DNA of 18,292 nt from Euzebyaceae bacterium (GTDB taxonomy: Bacteria > Actinomycetota > Nitriliruptoria > Euzebyales > Egibacteraceae), in the NCBI GenBank assembly GCA_013696915.1, contig JACCXR010000059.1, positions 1 through 18,292 on the forward strand, read 5' to 3'. Below are positions 1-7,655 of the stretch, piece after piece. The notes beneath the pieces are model-generated. The model was given only the letters and a program-made list of their open reading frames with translations, made no database searches and was not told the origin of the DNA. How positions within the stretch are numbered: the stretch's first letter is position 1; each line of letters starts with the position of its first letter. Made by a program: the position numbers and the translations under genes.

Positions 1-231
1 CGCGAACGGCCCGACGTCATCGTGTCCAACGGTGCGGGCGTCGCCTTCCCGTTCTTCGTGCTCGGGCGACTTCTGGGTATACGCACGGTGTACATCGAGG
101 TCTACGATCGGATCGACTCCGCGACGCTGACCGGGCGGCTGTGCTACCCCCTGAGCGATCTCTTCCTCCTCCAATGGGAAGAGCAGCGGCAGCAGTACCG
201 GAAGGGACAGGTCGTTGGCCGCCTCCTCTGA
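1..231 (+). CDS. Alg14/PssD-like glycosyltransferase membrane subunit, 3' fragment
   Basis: Only the last 76 codons are present; the frame is open from base 1 and the start lies upstream of the window. The fragment contains the pattern VSNGAGVAFPFFVLG near residues 8-22, then a short hydrophobic stretch, IRTVYIEVYDRIDSATLTG, and a C-terminal LLQWEEQRQ. This matches the C-terminal part of the Alg14 family (PF08660), where an 'xxNG.G.a.P' segment precedes 'YIEs..R....S.tG'. In bacterial capsule loci (PssD, Cps14F) this protein anchors and activates an Alg13-like catalytic partner that transfers a sugar onto a lipid-linked acceptor at the inner face of the membrane. The next gene encodes exactly such a partner, which strengthens the call. 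The sugar transferred cannot be deduced. Family assignment is fairly secure despite the truncation. Confidence 0.8.
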   Translation, partial: RERPDVIVSNGAGVAFPFFVLGRLLGIRTVYIEVYDRIDSATLTGRLCYPLSDLFLLQWEEQRQQYRKGQVVGRLL

Positions 232-289
232 CCGCCCCATGACGCTCCCCGGAACGGGCCCCGAAGGCGGGGGACAGGAACGCCAGCAG

Positions 290-841
290 ATGACCCAGCT
301 GCCCTTGGTCTTCGCCACCGTGGGGACCGACCACCACCCCTTCGACCGCCTCGTGCGGTGGGTCGACGCGTGGGACGCGGCGCGCGGAGGGACGGCCCGG
401 TGCGTGGTGCAGGGCGGCACCTCCCCGCGGTCCGGCCGCGCCGAGTGGCACGAGTACCTGCCCTACGAGGAGATGGTCGCCACGATGGGCGCCGCGGTCG
501 CCGTCGTGTCCCACGGGGGGCCGGCCACGATCATGGACTGCCGCCAGGCCGGCGTGCTGCCGATCGTGGTCCCCCGCCGCAAGGAGTTCGGGGAGCACGT
601 CGATGACCACCAGGTCCGCTTCGCCACCCGCATGGCCGAGCACGGCCAGATCGTCCTGGCGGAGAACGAGGCCCAGCTCCACTCTCGGCTCGACGAGGCC
701 CTCGGCGACCCGGACCGCTTCAGGCTGACCGAGGACTCCGACGAGATCGCCCTGGCCGTGGAGCGCGTCGAGGAGCTGGTCGGGCGGATGCTGGCGCGGC
801 CCGCGCGCCGGGCACGCCGCCGGAGCGGCGCCCCCCGATGA
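290..841 (+). CDS. Alg13/PssE-like GT28-type glycosyltransferase catalytic subunit
   Basis: This 183-residue protein begins with FATVGTDHHPFDRLV, the typical N-terminus of the Alg13/PssE family, and carries SHGGPATIMDCRQAG (H75, G76, G77) followed by PIVVPRRKEFGEHVDDHQ. That segment is the nucleotide-sugar-binding signature of the GT28 C-terminal domain (PF04101, as in MurG). The protein should dock on the Alg14-like membrane subunit encoded just upstream to form a two-part glycosyltransferase. I chose ATG 290 because the family starts within a few residues of the 'FVTVGT' strand and AGGA at 276-279 lies 10 bases upstream. An in-frame TTG at 215 and ATG at 239 would add a Gly/Pro-rich extension without recognisable homology. 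The stop overlaps the next start (ATGA, 838-841), implying translational coupling. The sugar donor is unknown. Confidence 0.85.
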   Translation: MTQLPLVFATVGTDHHPFDRLVRWVDAWDAARGGTARCVVQGGTSPRSGRAEWHEYLPYEEMVATMGAAVAVVSHGGPATIMDCRQAGVLPIVVPRRKEFGEHVDDHQVRFATRMAEHGQIVLAENEAQLHSRLDEALGDPDRFRLTEDSDEIALAVERVEELVGRMLARPARRARRRSGAPR

Positions 842-1836
842 GCGCGACCAGCCAACCCGACGGCGGGGGGCGCGGGCTCCCGCCCGCCCCGGTCGAACGG
901 ATCCGCATCCTCTACATCGGAGGGTGGGGCCGCAGCGGGAGCACGCTGCTCGACCGCATGGTCGGACAGGTGCCCGGGTTCGTGTCCGTCGGGGAGCTCC
1001 GCGACATCTGGCAACGGGGTTGGGTGGAGAACCGCCTGTGCGGCTGCGGGGCGCCGTTCCACGACTGCCCCTTCTGGACGAAGGTCGGGCAGGAGGCCTT
1101 CGGCGGATGGGAGCAGGCCGATCCCGAGGAGATGGCCCGCCTGCGCTACGCCGTCGACCGGCCCTGGCACCTGCCCTACCTGCTGCGCCCATCGCTGTCG
1201 GCGGGCTACCGCCGGCGCGCCCGCCGCTACGTCGACGGCCTCGATCGCCTGTACCGCGCGATCCTGTCCGTGTCGGGGGCCCAGGTGCTGATCGACTCCT
1301 CGAAGATCCCGACCTACGCCCTGCTGCTGCGGCAGCTCGAGTCGGTGGACCTGCGGATCCTGCACCTCGTCCGGGACAGCCGCGGTGTCGTGTTCTCCTG
1401 GCAGAAGCAGGTTCAGCGCCCGGACGCGTCCGCCGAGCCAGACTTCATGCTGCGCTACGGCGTCGCGGGGGCGTCGGTGCGGTACCTCGTCTACAACGGG
1501 CTGACGCGCGCGCTGCGCCGCCTGGGCCTGCCCTACCTCCTGCTGCGCTACGAGGACGCCGTCCGGGACCCGCGGGCGGCGCTGGTCGCGGCCGTGGAGC
1601 ACTCGGGTGTGCCCCTACCGGACGATCTGCCCCACCTCGGAGACGGGGAGGTGGCGCTCGGCGTCGGCCACACCGTCGACGGCAACCCGATGCGCTTCGA
1701 CACCGGGACCGTGGTCCTGCGCGTGGACGAGGCCTGGCGCGACGGCCTGAGCGACAAGCACACCGCCGCGGTCACCGCGATCACATATCCGCTGTTGCGG
1801 CGGTACGGCTACCGAAGGACCGGGCAGGCATCGTGA
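838..1836 (+). CDS. PAPS-dependent sulfotransferase, Cys-rich subtype
   Basis: This 332-residue protein contains both PAPS-binding signatures of sulfotransferases. The 5'-phosphosulfate loop is GGWGRSGSTLLDR (residues 28-40). The 3'-phosphate motif is HLVRDSRGVVFSW (from H176), with R179 and S181 in the expected places. Sulfotransferases of the Sulfotransfer_3-like group move sulfate from PAPS to a hydroxyl or amino group, here probably of a sugar in the lipid-linked repeat unit. A CGCGAPFHDCPFW block (C68, C70, C77) lies soon after the first loop and recurs in the next gene's product. The gene overlaps both neighbours by 4 bases (ATGA at 838, GTGA at 1833), so it is part of one transcript. 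No signal peptide or membrane helix is seen, so it should be cytoplasmic. The acceptor is not predictable. Confidence 0.88.
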   Translation: MSATSQPDGGGRGLPPAPVERIRILYIGGWGRSGSTLLDRMVGQVPGFVSVGELRDIWQRGWVENRLCGCGAPFHDCPFWTKVGQEAFGGWEQADPEEMARLRYAVDRPWHLPYLLRPSLSAGYRRRARRYVDGLDRLYRAILSVSGAQVLIDSSKIPTYALLLRQLESVDLRILHLVRDSRGVVFSWQKQVQRPDASAEPDFMLRYGVAGASVRYLVYNGLTRALRRLGLPYLLLRYEDAVRDPRAALVAAVEHSGVPLPDDLPHLGDGEVALGVGHTVDGNPMRFDTGTVVLRVDEAWRDGLSDKHTAAVTAITYPLLRRYGYRRTGQAS

Positions 1837-3755
1837 ACGGACATCCGGCGGCAGCCTCGACGGATCTCGACGTCCTCTACGTCGGAGGCGTCGGCCGCAG
1901 CGGCAGCACACTGCTCGAGCGGCTGCTGGGCCAGCTCGGCGGGACGGTGTCCGTCGGCGAGCTCACCCACATCTGGGAGCGCGGCCTGGTCAACAACGAG
2001 CGGTGCGGGTGCGGGGAGCCCTTCCGGTCGTGCCCCTTCTGGAAAGAGGTCGGCGACGTCGCGTTCTCCGGGTGGGACACGCTCGACGCGGAGGCCGCAC
2101 TCGCCCTCCAGCGTTCCGTGGACCGCAACCGGCTCATTCCCCTCATGCTCGCGCCGATGCTCTGGCCGGCGTACGGGCGCAGGCTGCGGGCCTACGGCGA
2201 CCGCCTGCTCAAGGTGCTCACCGCCGTGCGCGAGGTGTCCGGCGCCGCCCTGATCGTCGACTCGAGCAAGCACGCCTCGACGGCCTTCGTGCTGCGCAGC
2301 ATGCGCGGGGTCGACCTGCGGGTGATCCATCTCGTGCGCGACAGCCGCGGCGTGGCCCACTCATGGCGCAAGAAGGTCGCGAAGCCCGAGGTGGCCGACG
2401 CGGAAGCGTGGATGGCGCGCGTGCCGCCGAGCAGGATCGCCCTCCGCTGGGTCGGCTACAACCTGGCCTTCCACCTGCTCGCCCGCACGGGCGTGCCGAC
2501 GCTGTTCATGCGGTACGAGGACCTGGTGCGGACGGCCCGGACACAGATGGGGAGGGTCCTGGTTTTCGTGGGGCGCGACGCCGACACGCCGCTGCCCTAC
2601 GTGGGCGCCGGCAGCGTCGAGGTGGTCGTGGAGCACTCGGTGGCCGGCAACCCGATGCGCTTCCGCACGGGGACGCTGCCCCTGCGCCTCGACGAGCAGT
2701 GGCGGACCGACCTCCCCGCCCGGCACCGGCGACTGGTGGCGATCCTGACGTCGCCGCTGCTGCGCGCCTACGGCTACGCGTCGGGCAGCGCGGCCGGCAG
2801 CCGCCCGGCGAGCTTCCGGCAAGCGGTCGACGGCGGCGCCGGCCCCGCTCCCAGCGTGTCGGTGATCGTGGCGACCAGGGACCGCCCGCGGCTGCTGCGC
2901 ATCGCGCTCGACTCGATCCGGGCGCAGGACTACGACGGCGACATCGAGGCCCTGGTCGTCTTCGACCAGAGCGAGCCGGACACCGCGATCACCGACGCCG
3001 ACCCCCACCGCCGCGTCCGCACCCTGCGCAACACCAGGACCCCCGGCCTGGCCGGCGCGCGGAACACCGGCGCCGAGGCGGCCACGGGGACGCTGCTCGC
3101 GTTCTGCGACGACGACGACGAGTGGCTGCCGGAGAAGATCCGGCTGCAGGTCCGTGCGCTCGCTGCACTGCCGGGGGCGACGGTCGCCACCGGCGGCGTC
3201 ATCGTTGACTTCGCGGGCAGGTCGATCGCACGCGTCCCGGACCCCGCCGGGCTGACCTTCGCCGCCCTGCTGCGCGACCGGGCGACCGCAGCCCACCCCT
3301 CGACGGTCGTCGTCCGGCGGGACGCCTTCCTCGACCGGATCGGGCCCGTCGACGAGGAGATGCCCGGCAGCTACGGCGAGGACTACGAATGGCTGCTGCG
3401 GGCGGCGCGCACCACCAGGATCGCCGTCGTCGACCAGCCCGTGGCCCGGGTGCTGTGGGGGGCCACGTCCTTCTTCGCCGACCGGTGGGCGACCATGATC
3501 GCCGCCATCGACTACCTCGTGGCGAAGCACCCGGAGTTCGGGCGCGAGCCGCGCGGGCTCGCCCGTCTGTACGGGCGGAAGGCGTTCGCGTACGCGGCGC
3601 TCGGCGACCGCGCCGCCGCCCGGACCTGGGCGGTGCGCGCCCTGCGGCTGTCCTGGCGTGAGCAGCGGGCGTACGTTGCACTGCTCGTCAGCACCGGGCT
3701 GGTCCGGTCGGAGACCGCGCTGACGTTGGCGCACCGCACCGGCCGGGGGATCTAG
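1833..3755 (+). CDS. Sulfotransferase-GT2 glycosyltransferase fusion protein
   Basis: One 640-residue frame joins two enzymes. Residues about 13-316 are a sulfotransferase closely resembling the preceding gene's product: PAPS loop GGVGRSGSTLLER (18-30), Cys block CGCGEPFRSCPFW (C58, C60, C67) and HLVRDSRG (166-173). After a short Ala/Gly/Pro linker, residues about 339-640 form a GT2 domain: VSVIVATRDRPRLL, RNTRTPGLAGARNTGAE, a metal/nucleotide-binding CDDDDEW (D426-E430) and GEDYEWLLR (E516, D517), followed by an alpha-helical tail. A bifunctional enzyme that adds and sulfates a sugar is the simplest reading. The GTG at 1833 is chosen because it overlaps the upstream stop (GTGA) and sits 16 residues before the PAPS loop; the frame stays open upstream, but that is out-of-frame read-through of the previous gene. 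Sugar and acceptor are unknown. Confidence 0.85.
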   Translation: MNGHPAAASTDLDVLYVGGVGRSGSTLLERLLGQLGGTVSVGELTHIWERGLVNNERCGCGEPFRSCPFWKEVGDVAFSGWDTLDAEAALALQRSVDRNRLIPLMLAPMLWPAYGRRLRAYGDRLLKVLTAVREVSGAALIVDSSKHASTAFVLRSMRGVDLRVIHLVRDSRGVAHSWRKKVAKPEVADAEAWMARVPPSRIALRWVGYNLAFHLLARTGVPTLFMRYEDLVRTARTQMGRVLVFVGRDADTPLPYVGAGSVEVVVEHSVAGNPMRFRTGTLPLRLDEQWRTDLPARHRRLVAILTSPLLRAYGYASGSAAGSRPASFRQAVDGGAGPAPSVSVIVATRDRPRLLRIALDSIRAQDYDGDIEALVVFDQSEPDTAITDADPHRRVRTLRNTRTPGLAGARNTGAEAATGTLLAFCDDDDEWLPEKIRLQVRALAALPGATVATGGVIVDFAGRSIARVPDPAGLTFAALLRDRATAAHPSTVVVRRDAFLDRIGPVDEEMPGSYGEDYEWLLRAARTTRIAVVDQPVARVLWGATSFFADRWATMIAAIDYLVAKHPEFGREPRGLARLYGRKAFAYAALGDRAAARTWAVRALRLSWREQRAYVALLVSTGLVRSETALTLAHRTGRGI

Positions 3756-3763
3756 GAGCGCCG

Positions 3764-5095
3764 GTGGCCACCGTCCTGTCAAAACCGCCCCTCGGGGGCG
3801 GGCTGACCCCCCGGCCCGCCCGCGGGCTGCTGCGGCCGGGCTGGCCGCTGACCGCCTTCTTCGTCGGGTTCCCGGTGTGGTGGGCCCTCGGCCTGTCGTC
3901 GTTCCTCGGCCCCATCCTCGCCCTGCCGATGCTCGCGTCGCTCGCCCGGCGCGGCTCCGTCCGCGCGCCGAAGGGGTTCGGCATCTGGGCGCTGTTCCTC
4001 GGGTGGATGCTGGCGTCGGCGCTCATGCTCCCGGACCGCGTCGAGCCGTACATCGCCTTCGGGTTCCGCGCCTCGACCTACGTGGCCGCGACCGTGCTGT
4101 TCCTCTACCTGTACAACCTCAGCCCGCGCGCCGTGCCCGCCGCCCGCATCGCCGACCTCCTCGCCGTGTTCTGGGTCATCGTGGCGCTCGGCGGCCTGGC
4201 GGCGCTGGTCCTCCCGCCCGACGGGTTCGCCACCCCCGTCGAGCTGGCCCTGCCGGCCAGCCTGCGCGGCATCGAGTTCGTGCGGCTGCTCGTGCACGCC
4301 GGGCTCGCCGACGTCCAGGTCTTCCTCGGCTACCCGGTTCCGCGTCCGCGCGCGCCGTTCTCCTACACGAACACGTGGGGGGCGATGTTCGCCCTGCTCG
4401 CGCCCTTCTTCATCGCCCGCGGGCTGCTCGCCGGGTCCCGGGCCCGCCGCACCGCCGCGAAGGTCCTCGCCGTGCTCTCCATCGTGCCGGTCGCGGTCTC
4501 GCTGAACCGCGGGCTGTGGCTCAGCCTGACGGTCGGCCTCGTCTACGCGGCAGGGCGGTACGCGGCGCGCGGACGGATCAAGGCGCTGCAGACGATCATC
4601 GGCGCGTTCCTCCTGGTCGCGTTGATCGTGACCCTCTCGCCCCTGCGCGGGCTGCTTGAGGACCGGTTCGCCACGCCGCACAGCAACGACAGCCGGCTCA
4701 CGCTCTACAACGAGGCGATCCTGCGGGTGCAGAGCTCGCCGCTGCTCGGCTTCGGATCGCCGGCACCGACCACGATCGCCGGTCGGATCATCCCGCCCGT
4801 CGGCACGCAGGGCCAGTTCTGGCTGGTGCTCTTCTCGCACGGCGTCCCCGGCGCGCTGTTGTTCGTGGCGTTCTTCGCCGTGCTGTTCTTCAGGAGCCGG
4901 CGTGCGCCCGGACCGATTGCGTTCTGGGCCAACGTGACGTTGCTGATCGCCCTCGTCCAGCTGCCCTTCTACGGGATGGTGCCGACCGAGATCAGCGTCG
5001 TCTTCGCCGCCGGGGCGCTCGCGCTGCGTGGCGGCGAGGTGGAGCCGGCCGCCGCTGCGGCGCCGGGCGTCGCCGCGGTCCCGCACCGCGTATGA
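3764..5095 (+). CDS. O-antigen ligase/Wzy-like polysaccharide polymerase, multi-pass membrane protein
   Basis: This 443-residue protein is mostly hydrophobic, with roughly 10-11 predicted membrane segments, for example near residues 27-62, 68-85, 95-118, 130-148, 205-225, 232-260, 270-288 and 355-378, plus a final pair near the C-terminus. A larger polar loop lies between segments at about 149-204. Motifs typical of the O-antigen ligase/polymerase superfamily (PF04932) are visible: SLNRGLWLSL (N248-R249), SPLLGFGSPAP and GQFWLVLFSHGVPG with H359. In a Wzx/Wzy system such a protein polymerises flipped repeat units outside the membrane; ligation to another carrier is the alternative. The start is GTG 3764, preceded by GGAG at 3755-3758 that overlaps the upstream stop. 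Its stop overlaps the flippase start (ATGA, 5092-5095). Polymerase and ligase roles cannot be separated from sequence alone. Confidence 0.75.
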   Translation: MATVLSKPPLGGGLTPRPARGLLRPGWPLTAFFVGFPVWWALGLSSFLGPILALPMLASLARRGSVRAPKGFGIWALFLGWMLASALMLPDRVEPYIAFGFRASTYVAATVLFLYLYNLSPRAVPAARIADLLAVFWVIVALGGLAALVLPPDGFATPVELALPASLRGIEFVRLLVHAGLADVQVFLGYPVPRPRAPFSYTNTWGAMFALLAPFFIARGLLAGSRARRTAAKVLAVLSIVPVAVSLNRGLWLSLTVGLVYAAGRYAARGRIKALQTIIGAFLLVALIVTLSPLRGLLEDRFATPHSNDSRLTLYNEAILRVQSSPLLGFGSPAPTTIAGRIIPPVGTQGQFWLVLFSHGVPGALLFVAFFAVLFFRSRRAPGPIAFWANVTLLIALVQLPFYGMVPTEISVVFAAGALALRGGEVEPAAAAAPGVAAVPHRV

Positions 5096-6744
5096 GCACC
5101 ACGGGGAGAGGCGGCCCGGAGCTGGCCGGGACGCCGGTGGGCGTGCAGGACGCCGCGCCGGCGACCACCGCCGGACGAGCAGTCGAGGCCGGCCGCGGGG
5201 ACCTCACGACGCTCGCCCGCGGCGGCGCCTTCAGCTTCGTGGGGCTGGTCTGCAAGGCGGGGCTCGGCTCCGCCCTCTACGTCGTCGTCGCCCGCGGCCT
5301 CGGCGCCGGCGGCGCCGGCGTGTTCTTCTCCTCGGTCGCGCTGTTCACGATCCTGACGAGCGTCGCGCAGTGGGGCGCGCACACCGGGTCGGTGCGGATC
5401 ATCTCGCGCTACCGGGCGCTCGACCGGGTCGCCGACCTGCGGACGACGCTCTGGCTCGCCCTCGGTCCGGTCTTCGCGGCCGGTGTGCTGCTCGCCGCGG
5501 GCGTGATATTGCTCGCCCCCCAGCTCGCCGGCGTCTTCGTCCGGCGGGGCAGCCCCGAAGAGGCGGTGGGATACCTCCGCATCCTCGCGGCCTTCATCCC
5601 GCTCTACGCGGTCAGCACCGTGGCCCTGTCGGCGGGGCGCGGCTTCGGTTCCCTGATCCCCTACGTGTCGGTGGAGAACATCGGCATGCCGGCGATCCGT
5701 ATCGTCGGAGTGCTCGCCGCTGTCGCGGCCGGGCTCGGGGCCTCGGGCGTCATCGTGACCTGGGCGCTGCCCGTGGCGCTCGGCTGCGCCGTCGCCCTGT
5801 TCTGGCTGCGCCGGCTGCTGCGCCGCGCCGAGGCGGCCGCAGCCCCCGCGGCGCCGCCACGTCAGCCCGTGAGCGCGCTCGCCCGTGAGTTCTGGAGCTT
5901 CTCGGCGCCGCGCGGCCTCGCCGGGGTCTTCCAGGTGTCGATCTCGTGGCTGGACGTGATCCTCGTCGGCAGCCTGCGGTCCGCCCGGGAGGCCGGCGTC
6001 TACGCCGCCGTCAGCCGCGCCGTCGTGCTCGGCACCTTCGGGCTCGAAGCGGTGCGCCTCACGATCGCGCCGCAGATCAGCGGCCTGCTCGCCCGCGGCG
6101 AGCGGGAGCGCGCGCAGCGCCTCTACCAGACCGCGTCGTGGTGGCTGATCGCCGCCTCCTGGCCCGCCTACTGCGTGATCATCGTCTTCGCCCCGGTGGT
6201 GCTGCGGGTGTTCGGCGCCGAATTCGCCGACGGGCAGACCCCGCTGGTAATCCTGTCGGTCGCAATGCTGGCCAACCTCGCGACCGGCAACGTGACGACC
6301 GTGCTGCTCATGGGCGGCAAGAGCTCCTGGAACCTGTTCAACACGGCCGCCGCGCTGACCTCGAACGTCGTGCTGAACCTCGTGCTGATCCCGCGCTACG
6401 GCATCGCCGGGGCGGCGATCGCCTGGACCGCGAGCATCGTGGTCGACAACTCGCTCGCGCTGGCGCAGACCTGGCGCCTGATGGGGATGCGGCCCTTCGG
6501 CCGCGGCTACCCGATCGTGACCGGCTCCGCCCTGCTGTGCTTCGGCGCGGGCGGCATGATCGCTCGCGCGCTGCTCGGGCCGTCGGTTCCCGGGCTGCTC
6601 GCGGCGGTCGTCGTCGGAGGCTGCGTGTACGTCGCCGTCCTGTGGCGGTTCCGCGGAGTCCTCCAACTCGGCATCCTCCGGGGTGCGGCGCAGCGGCGAC
6701 GCGCCCGTCCCACCGATGAGACCGACGCAGGAGTGACCAGATGA
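5092..6744 (+). CDS. Wzx/MATE-like lipid-linked oligosaccharide flippase
   Basis: The 550-residue product has a polar N-terminal stretch of about 40 residues, then many hydrophobic helices (about 12-14). It opens with GGAFSFVGLVCKAGLGSALY and VVVARGLGAGGAGVFFSSVA (residues about 43-85), the usual beginning of polysaccharide transporters of the MVF/MATE superfamily (PF01943/PF13440). A second half-repeat starts near residue 262 (REFWSFSAPRGLAGVFQ), as expected for the pseudo-twofold fold. The C-terminal half contains LVLIPRYGIAGAAIAWTAS, another typical Wzx feature. The protein would move the undecaprenyl-linked repeat unit from the inner to the outer leaflet. It is translationally coupled to the Wzy-like gene upstream and the sulfotransferase downstream (ATGA at 6741). 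Sulfation by cytoplasmic enzymes would have to precede this step. Substrate specificity is not readable. Confidence 0.88.
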   Translation: MSTTGRGGPELAGTPVGVQDAAPATTAGRAVEAGRGDLTTLARGGAFSFVGLVCKAGLGSALYVVVARGLGAGGAGVFFSSVALFTILTSVAQWGAHTGSVRIISRYRALDRVADLRTTLWLALGPVFAAGVLLAAGVILLAPQLAGVFVRRGSPEEAVGYLRILAAFIPLYAVSTVALSAGRGFGSLIPYVSVENIGMPAIRIVGVLAAVAAGLGASGVIVTWALPVALGCAVALFWLRRLLRRAEAAAAPAAPPRQPVSALAREFWSFSAPRGLAGVFQVSISWLDVILVGSLRSAREAGVYAAVSRAVVLGTFGLEAVRLTIAPQISGLLARGERERAQRLYQTASWWLIAASWPAYCVIIVFAPVVLRVFGAEFADGQTPLVILSVAMLANLATGNVTTVLLMGGKSSWNLFNTAAALTSNVVLNLVLIPRYGIAGAAIAWTASIVVDNSLALAQTWRLMGMRPFGRGYPIVTGSALLCFGAGGMIARALLGPSVPGLLAAVVVGGCVYVAVLWRFRGVLQLGILRGAAQRRRARPTDETDAGVTR

Positions 6745-7643
6745 GTGCAGCAGCGGACGGCCGCCTCCCCGCCCCCGTCAGCCGCGCGGCCAAGCAGGCG
6801 GTCCGGGGGTTCGCGACGGCCACGAGCCCGCTGCGGCCCGCCCCCGAGTTCCTCGTCATCGGCGCGAAACGCGGCGGGACGACCTCGATGTACAACTACC
6901 TGCTGCGACACCCTGGCGTGCTGCCGATGTTCCCGGCCGCCCAGAAGATCAAGGGCGTGCACCACTTCACCGGCTCCGGGCACGGGGTGGCGTGGTACCG
7001 GTCGCACTTCGCCACGTCGGCGACCCGCCGGCTGACCGAGCGCCGGCTCGGCCACCGGGTCGTGACCGGGGAGGGCAGCCCCTACTACCTCTTCCATCCC
7101 CGCGCCGCCCAGCGGGCGTCGGCGGTGCTGCCCGACGCCCGCATCCTGCTGCTCCTGCGCGACCCGGTCGATCGGGCGTACTCCCATTGGAAGGAGCGCG
7201 TCCGGCACGGCGCGGAGACCCTCTCCTTCTCCGAGGCGGTCGAGCGTGAGCCCGAGCGGCTCGCGGGGGAGCACGAACGTCTCCTCGCCGACGACCGCTA
7301 CACGAGCTTCGCCCACGAGCACCACAGCTACGTCGCGCAGGGCCTCTACCTCGAGCCGCTCCGGGAGTGGTTCCGGCACTATCCCCGCGGGCAGTTCCTG
7401 ATCCTGCGCAGCGAGGACTTCTACGCCGACCCGCAGCACGCCTACGATCGCGCGCTGAGCTTCCTCGGCCTCCCGTCCTTCGCGCTTTCGGGCATCAAGA
7501 AGTGGAACTACCACCCGGCGGAGGAGCTGTCGGCGGCGACCCGCCGTGACCTCCAGGCGCGGGTGGCGGACCACAACCGGCGCCTGTCCGAGCTGCTCGG
7601 CATCGACCTCGGCTGGTCCGGCGCCGACGCCTCGGCCCCATGA
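6741..7643 (+). CDS. PAPS-dependent sulfotransferase, carbohydrate (NST-like) subtype
   Basis: This 300-residue protein has FLVIGAKRGGTTSMYNYLLRHP (from F37), where K43-RGGTTS is the 5'-phosphosulfate loop with the catalytic-type lysine. A second motif, LLLLRDPVDRAYSHWKE, has R140, D141, P142 and S148 (3'-phosphate site). This arrangement is that of the Sulfotransfer_1 family (PF00685), which includes heparan N-sulfotransferases and many bacterial carbohydrate sulfotransferases. It lacks the CGCG..CPFW block of the two earlier sulfotransferases, so it belongs to another subfamily and may modify a different position. The start ATG overlaps the flippase stop. No signal or membrane segment follows the Arg/Ala-rich N-terminus, so it is probably cytoplasmic or peripheral. 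H149 and the downstream HHSYVAQGLYLEPLREWF stretch may help shape the active site. The acceptor sugar is unknown. Confidence 0.88.
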   Translation: MSAAADGRLPAPVSRAAKQAVRGFATATSPLRPAPEFLVIGAKRGGTTSMYNYLLRHPGVLPMFPAAQKIKGVHHFTGSGHGVAWYRSHFATSATRRLTERRLGHRVVTGEGSPYYLFHPRAAQRASAVLPDARILLLLRDPVDRAYSHWKERVRHGAETLSFSEAVEREPERLAGEHERLLADDRYTSFAHEHHSYVAQGLYLEPLREWFRHYPRGQFLILRSEDFYADPQHAYDRALSFLGLPSFALSGIKKWNYHPAEELSAATRRDLQARVADHNRRLSELLGIDLGWSGADASAP

Positions 7644-7655
7644 CGCCGGCGTCGG

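Noticed and set aside
924..1832. Upstream extension of the fusion gene frame
   Set aside because: The frame stays open for about 300 codons before GTG 1833, but this part lies within the preceding sulfotransferase gene and translates to Arg/Pro/Ala-rich nonsense.
4969..6666. 565-codon antisense open frame opposite the flippase gene
   Set aside because: Low-complexity composition rich in Asp/Arg/Gly/Glu, no start context, and full overlap with a well-supported membrane protein gene.
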